Source of the DNA: Selaginella moellendorffii
Taxonomy: Eukaryota > Streptophyta > Lycopodiopsida > Selaginellales > Selaginellaceae
Direction of reading: 5' to 3'
Assembly (NCBI RefSeq): GCF_000143415.4
Contig: NW_003314375.1
Span: forward strand, 187,369 to 251,368
DNA: 64,000 nucleotides
Part shown: piece by piece, positions 43,264 to 53,960 of the stretch
How positions within the stretch are numbered: the stretch's first letter is position 1
How the letters are laid out: each line of letters opens with the position of its first letter
Made by a program: the position numbers and the translations under genes
Notes under the pieces: model-generated
Seen by the model: only the letters and a program-made list of their open reading frames with translations
Database searches by the model: none
What the model was told of the DNA's origin: nothing

Positions 43264-44730
43264 TTGTTTGTGGAGGTACAGATCTTTTCTTTTTAATCAT
43301 TTTCGGGGGGGATGCATTTGAATTCTTCGTTGGATCTCCTAGTGCTTGAATCGTCGAGTCCAAATTCTTTAAGGCTGCTCACCGACTTATCCTTTGTTTT
43401 CTAATTTTCGCTGTTCCCTGAAGTGGCTGCTTCTATGGATGGCTGCGTTTGTTTAAGCATGTGTGCTTCTCTTGATTTGTCTTTGGATTTGTTAGCATGA
43501 AACCTACCGAGTTAAAGGCCCCTTTCTTGCTTCAGTTGCATTAACGTGCCTTCACAGTGCGGAGGTACATAGCTTTTGTTGTCAATGACAGCAGATCTGA
43601 TTTTCTATGCCTTTCTTCTTGCAAGCTGTAAGTTCAGGGTATTGATTGGCTCATGCTGCTCGCAAGGGCTTTGCTTTCCGTGTACGGAACGGGTGCTGGA
43701 AATTATCTTTGGCAAAGCTGATGAATGCGTGTGTGGTAGTTCGCTCATGCCTGATGTTTGGTATCTCTTTGGTGCTGTGGGATGCTCCGAGAACCGAGCT
43801 TCCAGAATTGGATTACTCTTTTATCCGTGCTATATGGGAAGTCGATGACTGGTCTGGCTGTGCAGATGTCCAGACCTGGGAGCTGAGGAAAAGAAAAAGC
43901 AGGAGAGAAAAAAGTAGCGAGTGCCAGGATTGCAGCAAGGGGCAGCCAATGCCGTCAACTCCTGTTAGCTAGGCAGTTTCATTCGCTGCCTCAGGAGATA
44001 TCCGGCCGTGGCTAGTGGAGAGAAAGCTTATCAGGAGGACTCATCAACAAAACAGATGCGGAAGAAAATCAAAGCGCCTGTGGTTGTCTCTGTCAACGAA
44101 GAACACCTCGCGAGTCGTCTCGTCTCGCGTCGCCTGCTATCTCCAGTAAGCATGGAAGTCTATGGAGATTTGATTTGGCTCACAAGTACTAATGGATGTG
44201 GACGTGTTAGAGTTAGCAGGAACATTGGTACTTAAAACGATGACGCGAAATGTTATTAAGCAAATCCAAGGTGTGCCTAGTGCAATGCATCTTGCATGCC
44301 TAGCCATTGTTGTTTTTTGGACGACCAAACGGCGTCGGTCTTTGTCAGAAGATCATAACCAAGGTACTGCTTTTCATTTTATTTATATTTGTTAGATGAT
44401 GTTTGGAAAACTGAAGGTGTGGAATGCCAAGGATTGTGAACGGGTTTAGAGAGGAAGAAACTTGGAATGTCGCGATCATTGACGACTAGCACACTTAATT
44501 TACTTTTGCGCTTGATCTCCAAATCCTTGAAGGCGGCATATAAAACAAGATCAGCTGGATGATTTATCTTGTTTGCCACTTGCAGCACTGCAGCATGGCC
44601 AGTAACAGCAGTACCAAATCGTCTTAACAGATGGAAAGCTCGCTGTTTAAGACATACAAGCAAAGCGTTAATACAGGTTTTGCAACAAACAGCTTGAGGA
44701 TTCCAGGAAGAAAGAAAGAAAGAATCAGAA
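43264..44730. other. Intergenic, no supported gene
   Basis: PFC1 3' flank, then about 1.2 kb with only short unsupported frames (for example about 43646-43972 and 44008-44235). No repeats or families are recognised. Confidence 0.45.
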
Positions 44731-45732
44731 TCAAGAGTAGCGATCCCAAGTAGATGGATCCCAGATGGTGCCGTCCTCAGCATTTTCTTCGTTGTCGTCG
44801 CGATCATCTTGCGGTGGTGGTGGCAGTGGAACGGCCAGTGCTTCAGCCATACTGGATAGAATGGTGGGCATGTTGAAGATGAAATCCTCGTCAACGTACT
44901 CAAATGTCTGTGGAGAAGCCCCCGCAGCAGCTGCAGTAGCATCAGAAGCCGCAGTTTGGATTTGAGATGAGTGACGGTGATGATCAGAGGAGAGTTTACT
45001 GCGAGAACCTGGAGAAGAAGAAACTTCCAACTTGACGACTTTAGCCGGCTGCTGGGAGTTTTGCTGCTCTTCGTGCCGCTCAGTTTGGTCCGGTTGCTCC
45101 TCCTGTTCCTGCTGCTGCTGCTGTGGAGCAGTGTATGGAAGAAGTCTATCCTGGAAAGACATTGCTGCTGATGTAGCTGCTTCCTGGATACATTTCGGCG
45201 ACAAACGCTCAGGACGAGGCAAAGTGTGGACTGAATCCGGAAAATTCAAGTGAGCGTCCTCTCCTCGAAGGCAGAGAGCAGCAACATCGTGAGCCCGAGC
45301 AGCCATCTCCGGTGTCGGAAAGGAACCGAGCCATATCCGGTTCTTCTTCTTCGGCTCCCGGATCTCGGACACCCACTTCCCCCAGCTGCGTCGGCGTACA
45401 CCGATGTAAACTGGATGCCTGTCCGAGGGCTTGGACCTGGACGAAGAGCCTCCGCGTCCTCGAGCTCGTCCACCTTTGTGAAACGACGAAGAAATATCCT
45501 GATCGCCCGCTCCGGTGGAGGAGTCATCGCCATCGCCACTTCCAGCGCTGGGTGTGCCGGCGGAGCATTCCTTGTCCGCCAGCTGAAGCCTGGATCAACG
45601 ACCCCTCTTCTCCGTTATCCAATCCAGCAAGCCATCAGCAACAGGTACCTTGATGCGTTTGTGAGCGGCACTAGTAACACTCTTGGCAGCCGCAGGACCA
45701 GCACAGCTTCTTCCGTGGAGCTCTCTCTGCAT
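44731..45732 (-). CDS. AP2/ERF transcription factor, DREB type
   Basis: Two exons: 45732-45649 and 45582-44731 (311 residues). The 66-nt intron removes an in-frame TGA. The single AP2 domain reads [19 protein letters not shown] then [20 protein letters not shown], ending near [22 protein letters not shown] and a Val at the DNA-contact position ([12 protein letters not shown]) place it in the DREB group, which binds DRE/CRT (CCGAC) elements in stress and development. The N-terminus has a basic patch HKRIK. The C-terminal half is rich in Gln, Ser and acidic residues and ends [11 protein letters not shown], resembling an activation tail. Exact subgroup is uncertain. Confidence 0.88.
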
Positions 45733-46604
45733 TACAGAACGCTCTTTTCGACTGGGACTATGGTGTTAGCAGTGGAGACTCGCTCAAAGGTAACCAGCAA
45801 TCAAACACTCTAGATTTCATCAAGTAGAAAAGAGGAGAAGGTTTGGAGCGCACACATCTCTCTCGACAGTAGATTTGGAAGCAACGAGAGCTCTTCAAGG
45901 AGAAAAAGCGCTATCCCACCAGAAAGAAGGCAACAATGAGACGAACGAACGAAGCTACGAACCAACAAACCACCTTTAATGTGTGTTGCATGGGATGGGC
46001 CATTCTTTCTCGGCCGCAGGGACTCGTACGAATTACCAAAGCGCTGCAAGGGCGACCAGTTCAGCCGCGCGAAGAGAGAGACGAAGAAAAACAAAACTCG
46101 GGGCTCGCGAATCCCAGCCGTCGCTCCCCCGCATCCGACGGCCCCTAGACAAAGATACTGGCCACGTCGCGGATCCGCTGAGATCCCGCCACGCGTCGGG
46201 CGCACGCGGCCAATGGGTCGTGGGAAATTGTTGTAGCCCATGACCACATCACATTGGTGACGTCGACGTCCCAACAAAGTACTTGGCAAAAAAACTAACC
46301 AGTCCCTTTTTTTGGTGGCTAATTATCTTTTTGGGATACATTAAAAAATGGAGAAAAGAAATATTTTGGAAGGGGATTAAAATCGAGCCCACGACACGGC
46401 AGCAGGGCAGCGCAGCGGGCAGAATCTTTTTGGCTGCCCAGCAGGGCAGCAGGATTTTCACCTTTACGTATTTTATTCATTTACCACGTAACACCGACAT
46501 TACCACGGTAACTTTTGGCGGTAAGAATTAGGAAGCCCTAAGACTCTTAATAAAGGTAAATACTTTTGTTAGGTAAAGTACTCTGCGATTTAGGGTTCTT
46601 GGTG
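45733..46604. other. Intergenic, upstream of the DREB-type gene
   Basis: Promoter and leader of the DREB-type gene, then an AT-rich piece at about 46280-46560 with a GCAGCAGGGCAGC-type short repeat. No gene is seen. Confidence 0.45.
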
Positions 46605-46935
46605 CTACTCGAACAGGGGCGCTAGATCCGGGTCTGCTAAATCCACGTCCAGGAAGCCCTTGATTGCCAGGAACTCGGCGATTCGCGGCGGCGGCGGCTT
46701 GGCTTCCACCGAGTCGAGCATCCTCTGGAGCTCCGCGGCGCCGTATTTCGCTCGAATCCTGTTGAGCTCGATCTTCTTGGTGGGAATGTACTCGAATTGC
46801 GTGCCGAGAGGGAGATCGTACTTGCTCGCCGGTGGCGCCGGCTGCTCGTCAGGCTTCTTTGCCGCTGCATTGGATCGATTGTGAGAGCAGGAATTGGGTC
46901 GAGAAGGATTGACACTCACCGGGGGAAGAAAGCAT
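46605..46935 (-). CDS. Small hypothetical protein (91 residues)
   Basis: Two exons: 46935-46920 (MLSSP) and 46864-46605, separated by a 55-bp intron. The reading is MLSSPAAKKPDEQPAPPASK, then KYDLPLGTQFEYIPTKKIEL, RIRAKYGAAELQRMLDSVEA, ending FLDVDLADPDLAPLFE. It has the look of a conserved small protein: a short disordered start, then amphipathic helices. I cannot name the family. No signal or membrane segment is visible. It shares a 62-bp divergent spacer with the solute-binding-like gene. Confidence 0.65.
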
Positions 46936-46997
46936 GGCGATTGATTTTTAGGGTTTTTCGTTCCTGGGTATGCCCTACTTGGGTATTGTAGAAGAGA
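46936..46997. promoter_or_regulatory. 62-bp bidirectional spacer with telo-box
   Basis: TTTTTAGGGTTTTT at about 46946-46958 lies between the start codons of the small protein (minus) and the plastid solute-binding-like protein (plus). Confidence 0.6.
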
Positions 46998-48886
46998 ATG
47001 GAGGGCGCCACTGCCGTCGCCTTTCCTTTTCTTCGATGCGGAGGCATTGGGCTAAGCCCGCGAGCGACATTTCGTCCGCGCGCTTGTAGCTTGGAGAGTG
47101 TCGATGGCTCTGGCAGCAAGAAGAAAGAGCAGCTTCTCGCTGCTATCAAGGGAGAATGTGGTAAACTCTTGTGTGCTATGTCCCTCTTGGGCGCTGGTCT
47201 CGCTGCTTCTTTGGCTGGCGAACATCGAGGCCATGCTTGTTTTGCTCGGATTTCTGGAGAGCAGCAAACTTCTACCAGGATTTCTTTTGCTGCTGCTGAA
47301 AGTCGGGAGCTCGAGCACGAAAACAAGAATGTACTAGATGTTCGAGCTTCAGGTATCTCATAGTCCTAGATGTTTTCGATTATTACAACTCTCGCTTCTA
47401 AAACCAGTGGTCTTCAATGTCTAGGAAGATGGAGCTGAGAATATGAGTGAAGAGATGCAACGTGCTTACGAGCAGTGGAAGACGGTTCCATATTCTATAA
47501 GCTTTCCACTGAGGATAGTCGGCCTTCGAGGATCGGTTCCTCCTGTTTGGATCAAGGTATCGCTTTTGTGTCTTTCATTTGTGTATTTGAGAGAATCTTT
47601 TGGTGGCAGGATTTTATGGTGTCTCAAGGGAAACAAATGAAACTCGGTGCAGAGTTTCTTGGATCTCTCGACACAATTTACACCCAGCTTGTGTCTGCTA
47701 AAAACAGTGGACAACTTACGAGTAAGTCGACCATGGCGGCTGACGTTGTCACGCTCGGAGATTCGTGGCTTGGTGCCGCCATAAGAAACAAGCTGATCGC
47801 TTCTGTTGGGAAACCCCAGGAGCTCGAGTGGTTTCAGCATCTTGACCCGAAATGGCAGGTACTTTTTCTTTTTTTTTTTCAGAGTCTTTCACTACATTAC
47901 GAAACTTTGATTTTTACAGGCCATCCTTAGACGCGATGCACAAGGGCGTCCAGACGAAACTGGACAAGTTTGGGGTGCGCCATATCGGTGTGGTTGCATG
48001 GTGATAGCTTATAGGAAAGACAAACTTGCAAAAGCTGGTCTACAAGATATCAAGGTACAAACAGTTGCGTAAAAAGTTTTCCTGTAAAACTTTCTGTTTT
48101 CCTCAGGACTGGGACGATCTTTGGAAGCCAGAGCTTGCCGGAAAAATTTCCATGATAGAATCCACACGAGAGGTCGTCGGTCTGGTGCTAAAGTCCCTCG
48201 GAGCGTCTTACAATGCAAGAAATCTCGATGCCGAAGTTCACGGTGGACAAGAAGCTGTCAAGGAGAGATTTTTGAGATTAAGAAAACAGGCAAGTGACCA
48301 CCCCGCTTGATTGTGCTTTTCACTGTGCACTTCTCCGCAGGTGAGAGTGTTCGAAAACATCAACTATTTGAGAGCTTTAGGAGCGGGAGATGTCTGGATC
48401 GCGGTGGGATGGTCGAATGACGTTCTACCATTTGCTAAGCGGCAATCCAACGTTGGTGTTATAGCTCCTGCGTCCGGGACTAGTCTTTGGGCCGATGTAT
48501 GGGTAAGTTTTGATATTCTTCCAGTGATGATTCATTCGTGACACTGTTCTCTCTACGTGCAGGCAATCCCTGCTGCGACCACAATCAAAAGTGATAAAGC
48601 CGGTGGACGCATAAGAGGACCCTCTCCACTGGTATCTCAATGGCTAGAGTTTTGCCTCCAGCCAGCGCGAAGTTTGGCCTTCCACCAGGAAGCGTTTTGT
48701 GGAGCTTCGCCATTGAGATTCGCAGACGTCGCTGACAACGGATCTTCAGAGCCTGCTGGTCCCCGGCTGGATACAAATCTTGTCTCTGGATTGCCACCGA
48801 AAGACATCCTTGGCAAGAGCGAGTTCCTGGAGCCGCTGGAAGAAGAAACTCTTGCAAAGTATCGGTGGTTACTCGAAGCCGAGTGA
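46998..48886 (+). CDS. Putative plastid extracellular-solute-binding-like protein (PotD-related)
   Basis: About seven exons. The leader is rich in Arg, Ser and Ala (MEGATAVAFPFLRCGGIGLS...), and a hydrophobic piece LLCAMSLLGAGLAASLAG could direct it to the thylakoid lumen or membrane. The body resembles bacterial polyamine/iron periplasmic binding proteins: AADVVTLGDSWLGAAIRN, WGAPYRCGCMVIAYRKDKL, DWDDLWKPELAGKISMIES, RALGAGDVWIAVGWSNDVLP, NVGVIAPASGTSLWADVW, and SPLVSQWLEFCLQPARS. Arabidopsis has a similar putrescine-binding-related protein. Ligand and transporter partners are unknown, since plastids lack an obvious matching ABC transporter here. It stops at 48884-48886, inside the end of the convergent SET gene. 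Confidence 0.85.
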
Positions 48887-50461
48887 TTCGCCTTTGCTGT
48901 AAGTGAGACAACGTTGCAGGATGGTTTTGTATCCCAGCCTCCACTGGATGGCGAGCTTGTGCCTCTCGACTCCGCATGAACCAGAGCTTGTACTCTTTTC
49001 CAGCTGTTCCAGAGCTCTCTCGTCTTGCTCTATCGTCGTTGGAAGTTTCTCCAGAAGCTTTTGGCACTTCTTTTGCAGCCAGAGGAAAACAAGCTGGTCG
49101 CTCTCTCTGGAAATTGGCAAGCCTTGAGACGCCATGTAGCCGTGTGACTTTCGTAGAGAAGCTGGAACGGCACGAAGTCTTAGTTGCTGTAGCAACGAAA
49201 ACGAAGGCTTCCCGCTTGCCTCTATACAATAAGCTGCGAGGTTGTGTTGTCTTTCGCTTTTGTCTCCGGTACTTTTGAGCCCGAATTCCTCCGAGCTTGG
49301 CAGTGGAATGTAAATCACGTCACAAGGATTATCCGGTAGCAAAAATCCGTAGTGTTCGAGAAGCTCCAAGTTCGTGTACTGCCCGTAGCAAATGAGAGCC
49401 TGGAAACGCCAAATGAGACTCTTGACAAGAGTGCAAAGAGAAACAGACCTGCTGGCCATTTTTGTAGCTCCTCCGCGCATAGAAACAGTAGGAACTGATG
49501 GAAGTTTCATAGCCACCATCAGTGAGCCTGCTCGTAAACTTGTGCTCGTCGTCCTCATTTCTCGAAGACAGAGTTCTTTCTATCGGTGCGTCGTAGTTGA
49601 AGAGATCGCCGATGGGACATAGCACGCCTGCGTCATCCCATGGGACGTGTAGCGTTCTGGATGATATCTGAATCGCAAGAACAAACTAGATAAGAGATCA
49701 TTTGTGAAAATCTGAAGGCAACTCACGGTAGCAGCGGCCCAAAGCCAGGCCTTGAAAGTAGTAAACTTACGTGGGAGGCGAAGACGTGAAAGCAATGAGG
49801 ACGTCTCCCTCCACTGTCTCTGAGTGTCTTCGAAAGACGATTTTGCCATCGAGATCGCATCCTCCACCTATGACAATGTTAGTTAGAAACAAGATGACAA
49901 GTGAAAGAAAAAGACCTGCAGTTCTTCAGCTTCCATTGCGGAAAAATGAGGTAGATTGTGATGAACTTGAGGATTATGGCGAAGATATGAAAACCACCGA
50001 GAGGAGCGAGACTTGGCAACTTCGCTCAAGAGATACGCCGTCAAGATCTTTAAACAAGAAAACGAGATAATGCTGGAGAAAATACTGGAAAGAATCTTCT
50101 TCTACGCACAAATCTATCAAGTTCTAATAGAAAACAAAGAACTTTACCTGTACAGAAGACAAATGCGCGAAATCCACCAGCACTTTTCCAAACTCGGGAT
50201 CTTCCCTCGCGCAATGGACACCAATCAAAGCAGCAAATGGAACTCTGAGAATCATCTCACCCTGCTCCACATTCCGAGCCACACCCAGACCTCTCCTACA
50301 TACAATACAATTCGATCACGATAAATTTCCCATCTAAAAACTCACCCGCCTTGATCCGGGAACACGGCAATCTCCAGCGTATCCCCAAACTGCGAAGATC
50401 CTTGGGAGGAGTCGCTGATTCCAAACGAAGCCGCGCATTCCAGGAGCTCCCTGGCCTCCAT
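48869..50461 (-). CDS. SDG40: SET-domain protein, SDG40 / Rubisco-LSMT-like class
   Basis: Starts MEARELLECAASFGISDSSQ at 50461. Exons then give GLGVARNVEQGEMILRVP, the opening SET strands, AFKAWLWAAAT-like insert sequence, LCPIGDLFNYDAP (equivalent of the NH motif), SSYCFYARRSYKNGQQ and VLICYGQYTNLELLEHYGFL, the SAM/substrate pocket. The C-terminal half (LPSSEEFGLKSTGDK... ) resembles the Rubisco-LSMT substrate-binding domain. Such proteins methylate lysines of non-histone, often plastid, targets; the substrate of SDG40 is not settled. No plastid transit peptide is evident. The last 18 coding bases overlap those of the convergent solute-binding-like gene. Confidence 0.85.
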
Positions 50462-50528
50462 AGCTTAGGGCAAACTAAGTAGCGATGAAAAGCAAATAAA
50501 AAAATGGAGGGAAAGAGAAAAAGAGAAA

Positions 50529-50600
50529 AGGTCCTACCGAGACTTGAACTCGGGCTACTGGATTCAGAGTCCAGTGTCCTAACCACTAGACCATAGGACC
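50529..50600 (-). tRNA. trnQ-CUG: tRNA-Gln (anticodon CUG)
   Basis: Minus strand: acceptor GGTCCTA pairs with TAGGACC, D arm TGGTCTAGTGGTTAGGAC, anticodon stem-loop CTGGACTCTGAATCCAG with anticodon CTG, and T arm CCCGAGTTCAAGTCTCGG. It is 72 nt with no intron, followed by a T-rich Pol III terminator (TTTTCTCTTTTTC). It lies between the divergent SDG40 and HMA genes. Confidence 0.96.
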
Positions 50601-50804
50601 AGATACCGGTAGCAAAACCACTTTACCTTCCACATTGTTACCGCTACAGTGGTGATGCTAATCTTCGCTTTAAAACCATGGCGAGATCCAATCTTTGCTT
50701 GCAAACCAACAATGATTAAATCCCATGCTCGAACCACGACATCCATAAAAGAGCTCCATCTTTTGGCAAAGTTTGCGATATTAGAAGCATTGACAAGCAT
50801 TGAA

Positions 50805-51558
50805 ATGGCGGAGTTGAAGGTAAAGTTATACCGAGCGAGAACACACCAGACATGGTCTCTCTCTTGCTTTGCTCGTTTAGACGATGACGCTCAAGATCCT
50901 CACCAAGTCCAATCGCGGGCGATACAAGATAACAAACGAGCTGTGCAAAGTTCCAGGTGGGGATCGTCATCGAGAGATTGTAAGAGCTTGAATTTGATGA
51001 TGTTTCTTTCCTTCCAGGAGTGAAGAACATCGTGGTGGATCTCGAGGAGCAAAAGATGACCGTCACGGGGCACTATGAGCAAGAAAACCTGCTCAAGAAA
51101 GTTGCAAAGTTTAAGAAGCTCGTCCAGGTCTGGCCCTCTGATCCTCCGCCACCGCCACCACAGCCGGACAATCCAATGCCTTCGGTACGCTAAAGATCAC
51201 ATCTCTGATCCTGCGATCGAGCTCAAATTCAGAGAAAGATATTCTCATTTTGCTTTTCAGATCATCGAGCTCAAGGTGGCTTTGCATTGTCCCGGATGCC
51301 AACGAAGAGTTCTAGCAGCGTTATGCGAATTGCGAGGTAAAAGAATGCTCCAATATGGATTTGTAAGCAAGAGGCTTGATCGTTTCTTCCACTCCAGGAG
51401 TTGAAAAGGTAGACACAGACATGGAGAAGCAGCGTGTTGTAGTAACAGGCCATGTCGATCCGGACTCGTTGCTTAGAAAGATCGCGAAAACGAAGAAACG
51501 AGCACAAATTGCCTCGGTGACGCATCCCCCGCCTCCGGAAGCCCAGAAGGAAGAGTGA
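50805..51558 (+). CDS. Double heavy-metal-associated (HMA) domain protein
   Basis: Five exons (50805-50819, 50881-50956, 51018-51184, 51261-51336, 51398-51558) give 164 residues. The first HMA-like domain reads MTLKILTKSNRGRYKITNEL, VPGVKNIVVDLEEQKMTVTG; it lacks the metal-binding CxxC. The second has VALHCPGCQRRVLAALCEL (CxxC present) and GVEKVDTDMEKQRVVVTGHV. A Pro-rich linker (PPPPPPQP) joins them, and the C-terminus is PPPPEAQKEE with no CaaX isoprenylation box, unlike HIPP proteins. Likely cytosolic copper- or metal-binding or a protein-interaction module; the role is not known. The splice positions in the two domains correspond, each splitting the Gly of the GV turn, which fits an internal duplication. 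Confidence 0.85.
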
Positions 51559-51841
51559 TCTTCGCTTAGAATCCATAAACCCTAAAACTAGCAGCTCAAA
51601 TCCAAAAGAAATACCTTCGCGCGCGAAAATGCTTTCCATTTTCTTCTTAGCTAGGTTTTATAGAGATTAAGAAATTAGGGTTCTTATTCTTCCTCCTCGA
51701 CGACGGATCCACCGACACGAGAATGTAAGAATCGAGAGATAGATTTCCTCCTCCTTGCCGCAGCTTACAATCGATCCATCGCGCTTGCGCAGGTCGCCGT
51801 GATCCCGGGCGCCTGCCGGCGGCCGATGATGTAGTGCGCCG

Positions 51842-52992
51842 ATGGGCCTCTCGAGATGCTTGACGCTCCCGATCCTGGCATTCCTCGTCCTGCTGCTCTC
51901 GAATTATTACATCGTCGTGGTCTTGGCGCTCCAGCCTTGGATCGGCGTGCCAGCTTTGCTACATGCGCTGCTCTTCACGCTGCTCAACGTGATGATCCTC
52001 ATCTCTCACGGGCTGGCTGTTCTTCGTGATCCCGGACAGGTGCCAGCGAATTACTCTCCCGATCTAGAGACCGATCAGAGCACTGTCTTGAAGGTTAGAG
52101 ATTTTTTCACTCGGATTGAGAAGCTTTTCTTGAACTTTCTCTTTGTTCTTCTTCTTCCAGGGAAAGGAGAGAAGGTTTTGCGAGAAATGTGGCCTCTACA
52201 AACCGGCTCGAGCTCATCACTGCCGGATTTGCAAGCGTTGCATTCTGCGAATGGTACTTTTGAGCTCTTTTCTTCTCGACCTTTTCGACTTTGGCGTTAA
52301 GAATGCGCTGTTTCTCGACAGGATCATCACTGTTCTTGGCTGAATAACTGCGTTGGCCACCGAAACTACAAAGCGTTTCTCCTCCTCGTCTTCTACCTCT
52401 TCTTGGGGTGCTCATACTCTCTGGCCATCTTTGGAGGATCAACTCTAAACAATTCGTCAACGTATCAGTTCTGGAAGGTACACACACATTCGTGACGCGA
52501 TGGAAGCAAAGTTCACTTGTCTCGTGCGTTTCTTCTCGCAGGTCATGTACGGCGTTTGCCTGGTGGTGGGAGTTTTGATCTTTGGATCAATGCAAGCTTG
52601 GTATGCATATCTCCTCGTCCAAAACAAGACTACGATCGAGGTTCGCTTCATTCTTACTCATGCATTCCAGCTTTTTGCAAGTTTTTCTCTCGTCATTTAG
52701 TTTCATCAAGGGAAGAGGGAAGGCTGGATCGCAGTGAAGGCTGGTCAAATCTACAGGCATCCGTATGATCTGGGGCTTCTTGCGAATCTAATCAATGTAA
52801 GCTTCATGTTTCGTGCCTGCGTTCTTTTCTCTTTTTTTTTTCGTCGTTCTATCTTTTATTCGTTCCCAGGTTTTGGGACCAAAGACAAAGTATTGGCTGT
52901 GTCCAATGTCTGTTGGGCACATCGGCTCTGGCTTGTGGTCGAGAACTCTCTCCGAGACCCATATCAACAACATTCTAGCTGATTCTAGCTGA
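51842..52992 (+). CDS. DHHC-type protein S-acyltransferase
   Basis: Transfers palmitate or other acyl groups to protein cysteines at endomembranes or the plasma membrane. Two N-terminal membrane spans (LTLPILAFLVLLLSNYYIVV, LLHALLFTLLNVMILISHGL) are followed by DPGQVP. The zinc-binding, Cys-rich domain reads RFCEKCGLYKPARAHHCRIC then DHHCSWLNNCVGHRNYKAFL, split by an intron just before the catalytic DHHC. Two more spans follow (FLLLVFYLFLGCSYSLAIF, VMYGVCLVVGVLIFGSM). TTxE is present as NKTTIE. The C-terminus ends LGPKTKYWLCPMSVG...NNILADSS. There are about six exons; the stop is at 52990-52992. Confidence 0.93.
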
Positions 52993-53109
52993 GGAGAAAA
53001 AGAAGAAAAAAAAAAAACAGAGAAAACGCGAAAGTTTTGTTTAGGAGTGATCGAAACAATGTTTCTCGTGAAAAACTATGAAGAAAGTTTTGAGGAAGTC
53101 TACTATGTC

Positions 53110-53618
53110 TTACCCAGAAAAGAATCGTTTCCAGGATTGCCAAGGTAAAAAACCTCCTAAAAGGGGAAAAAAAGAAAGAAAAAGAAAAGAAGAAAGAATC
53201 AATCCAGCATCCTTGGAACTCAAGCACTGACCGCAAGAGTTGCATCTAAAGTAATACTGCTCTCGCCGGACAAGCCCAGAGCCTTTACAAACTTTACATC
53301 TCCTTTGAGCTGCCTGAAATTCCAGAAATCCACAATGAAATATTTGTCTAGAAATCACTCACAATCCTCTTGCTGAATTCGATCCCAGCCACAACAAATG
53401 GAGTCACCCCAGCTGCAGGACAATCCAAACTGAGCAGAAACAACGGGGCAAAGCAAAATGGTACCAATCGCCCCCACGCCAATTTGCCATGTAAGTTGGG
53501 GATCCTCTGCTACTGTAGCGGCAATTCTTTCCACTTCCACTGCCCGTGTTCGAGAGCGTATAGCAGGTTTTCCAGGATGTGTGAAGCCAGTAGGGGACGC
53601 AACAAACAAGGAAACCAT
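53110..53618 (-). CDS. Small DnaJ-type zinc-finger protein, single membrane span
   Basis: Four exons (53618-53465, 53412-53363, 53313-53232, 53153-53110) give 109 residues. The order is MVSLFVASPTGFTHPGKPAI, a basic stretch, a hydrophobic segment IGVGAIAGVTPFVVAGIEFS, then CKVCKGSGLVRREQYYFRCN and SCGGFLPWQSWKRFFSG. The two CxxC pairs form half of a DnaJ-type zinc ribbon, as in several small plastid proteins that assist photosystem or Rubisco assembly. Plastid location is inferred only. It converges with the DHHC gene (117 bp between stops). Confidence 0.75.
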
Positions 53619-53960
53619 AGTGATTAGGTTGAATGTTTGAGCATCAATATTTCTTATATTTGCTGATTTTTCAAGAAAAACTTTAAAGGTTCAAACCTTT
53701 GTTTGTACAGCCCTAAATCAAGGTGATGGGAGATAAAGTGGTTTCTCCATAGCCTCGATAAGGAGGAAAGGGCTTGGGCAGTTTGCTAGAAATAAGGAAT
53801 CTCCTATTGGGTATCGCTCCCCAATGACTTGAATCATTGGGTTCCTCGGGTGCTGGAGAACACGATCCATATCTTCCGTCGAATTAGTTTCTCAATAGCA
53901 TTGACTTTGACTTTCAGGCTCCATTGACTAAGTTGTGCCCTAGGACCTTCTTTTCGGGGA
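53619..53960. other. Intergenic, no gene seen
   Basis: Upstream of the zinc-finger gene; no recognisable features. Confidence 0.4.

Noticed and set aside
44190-44310. Possible histone H2A-like piece (VLELAG..MHLACL)
   Set aside because: Only six residues match well; the rest of the histone fold is missing.
45583-45648. In-frame stop in the DREB-type gene N-terminus
   Set aside because: A 66-nt GT..AG intron removes the stop and keeps the frame, so the gene is taken as intact.
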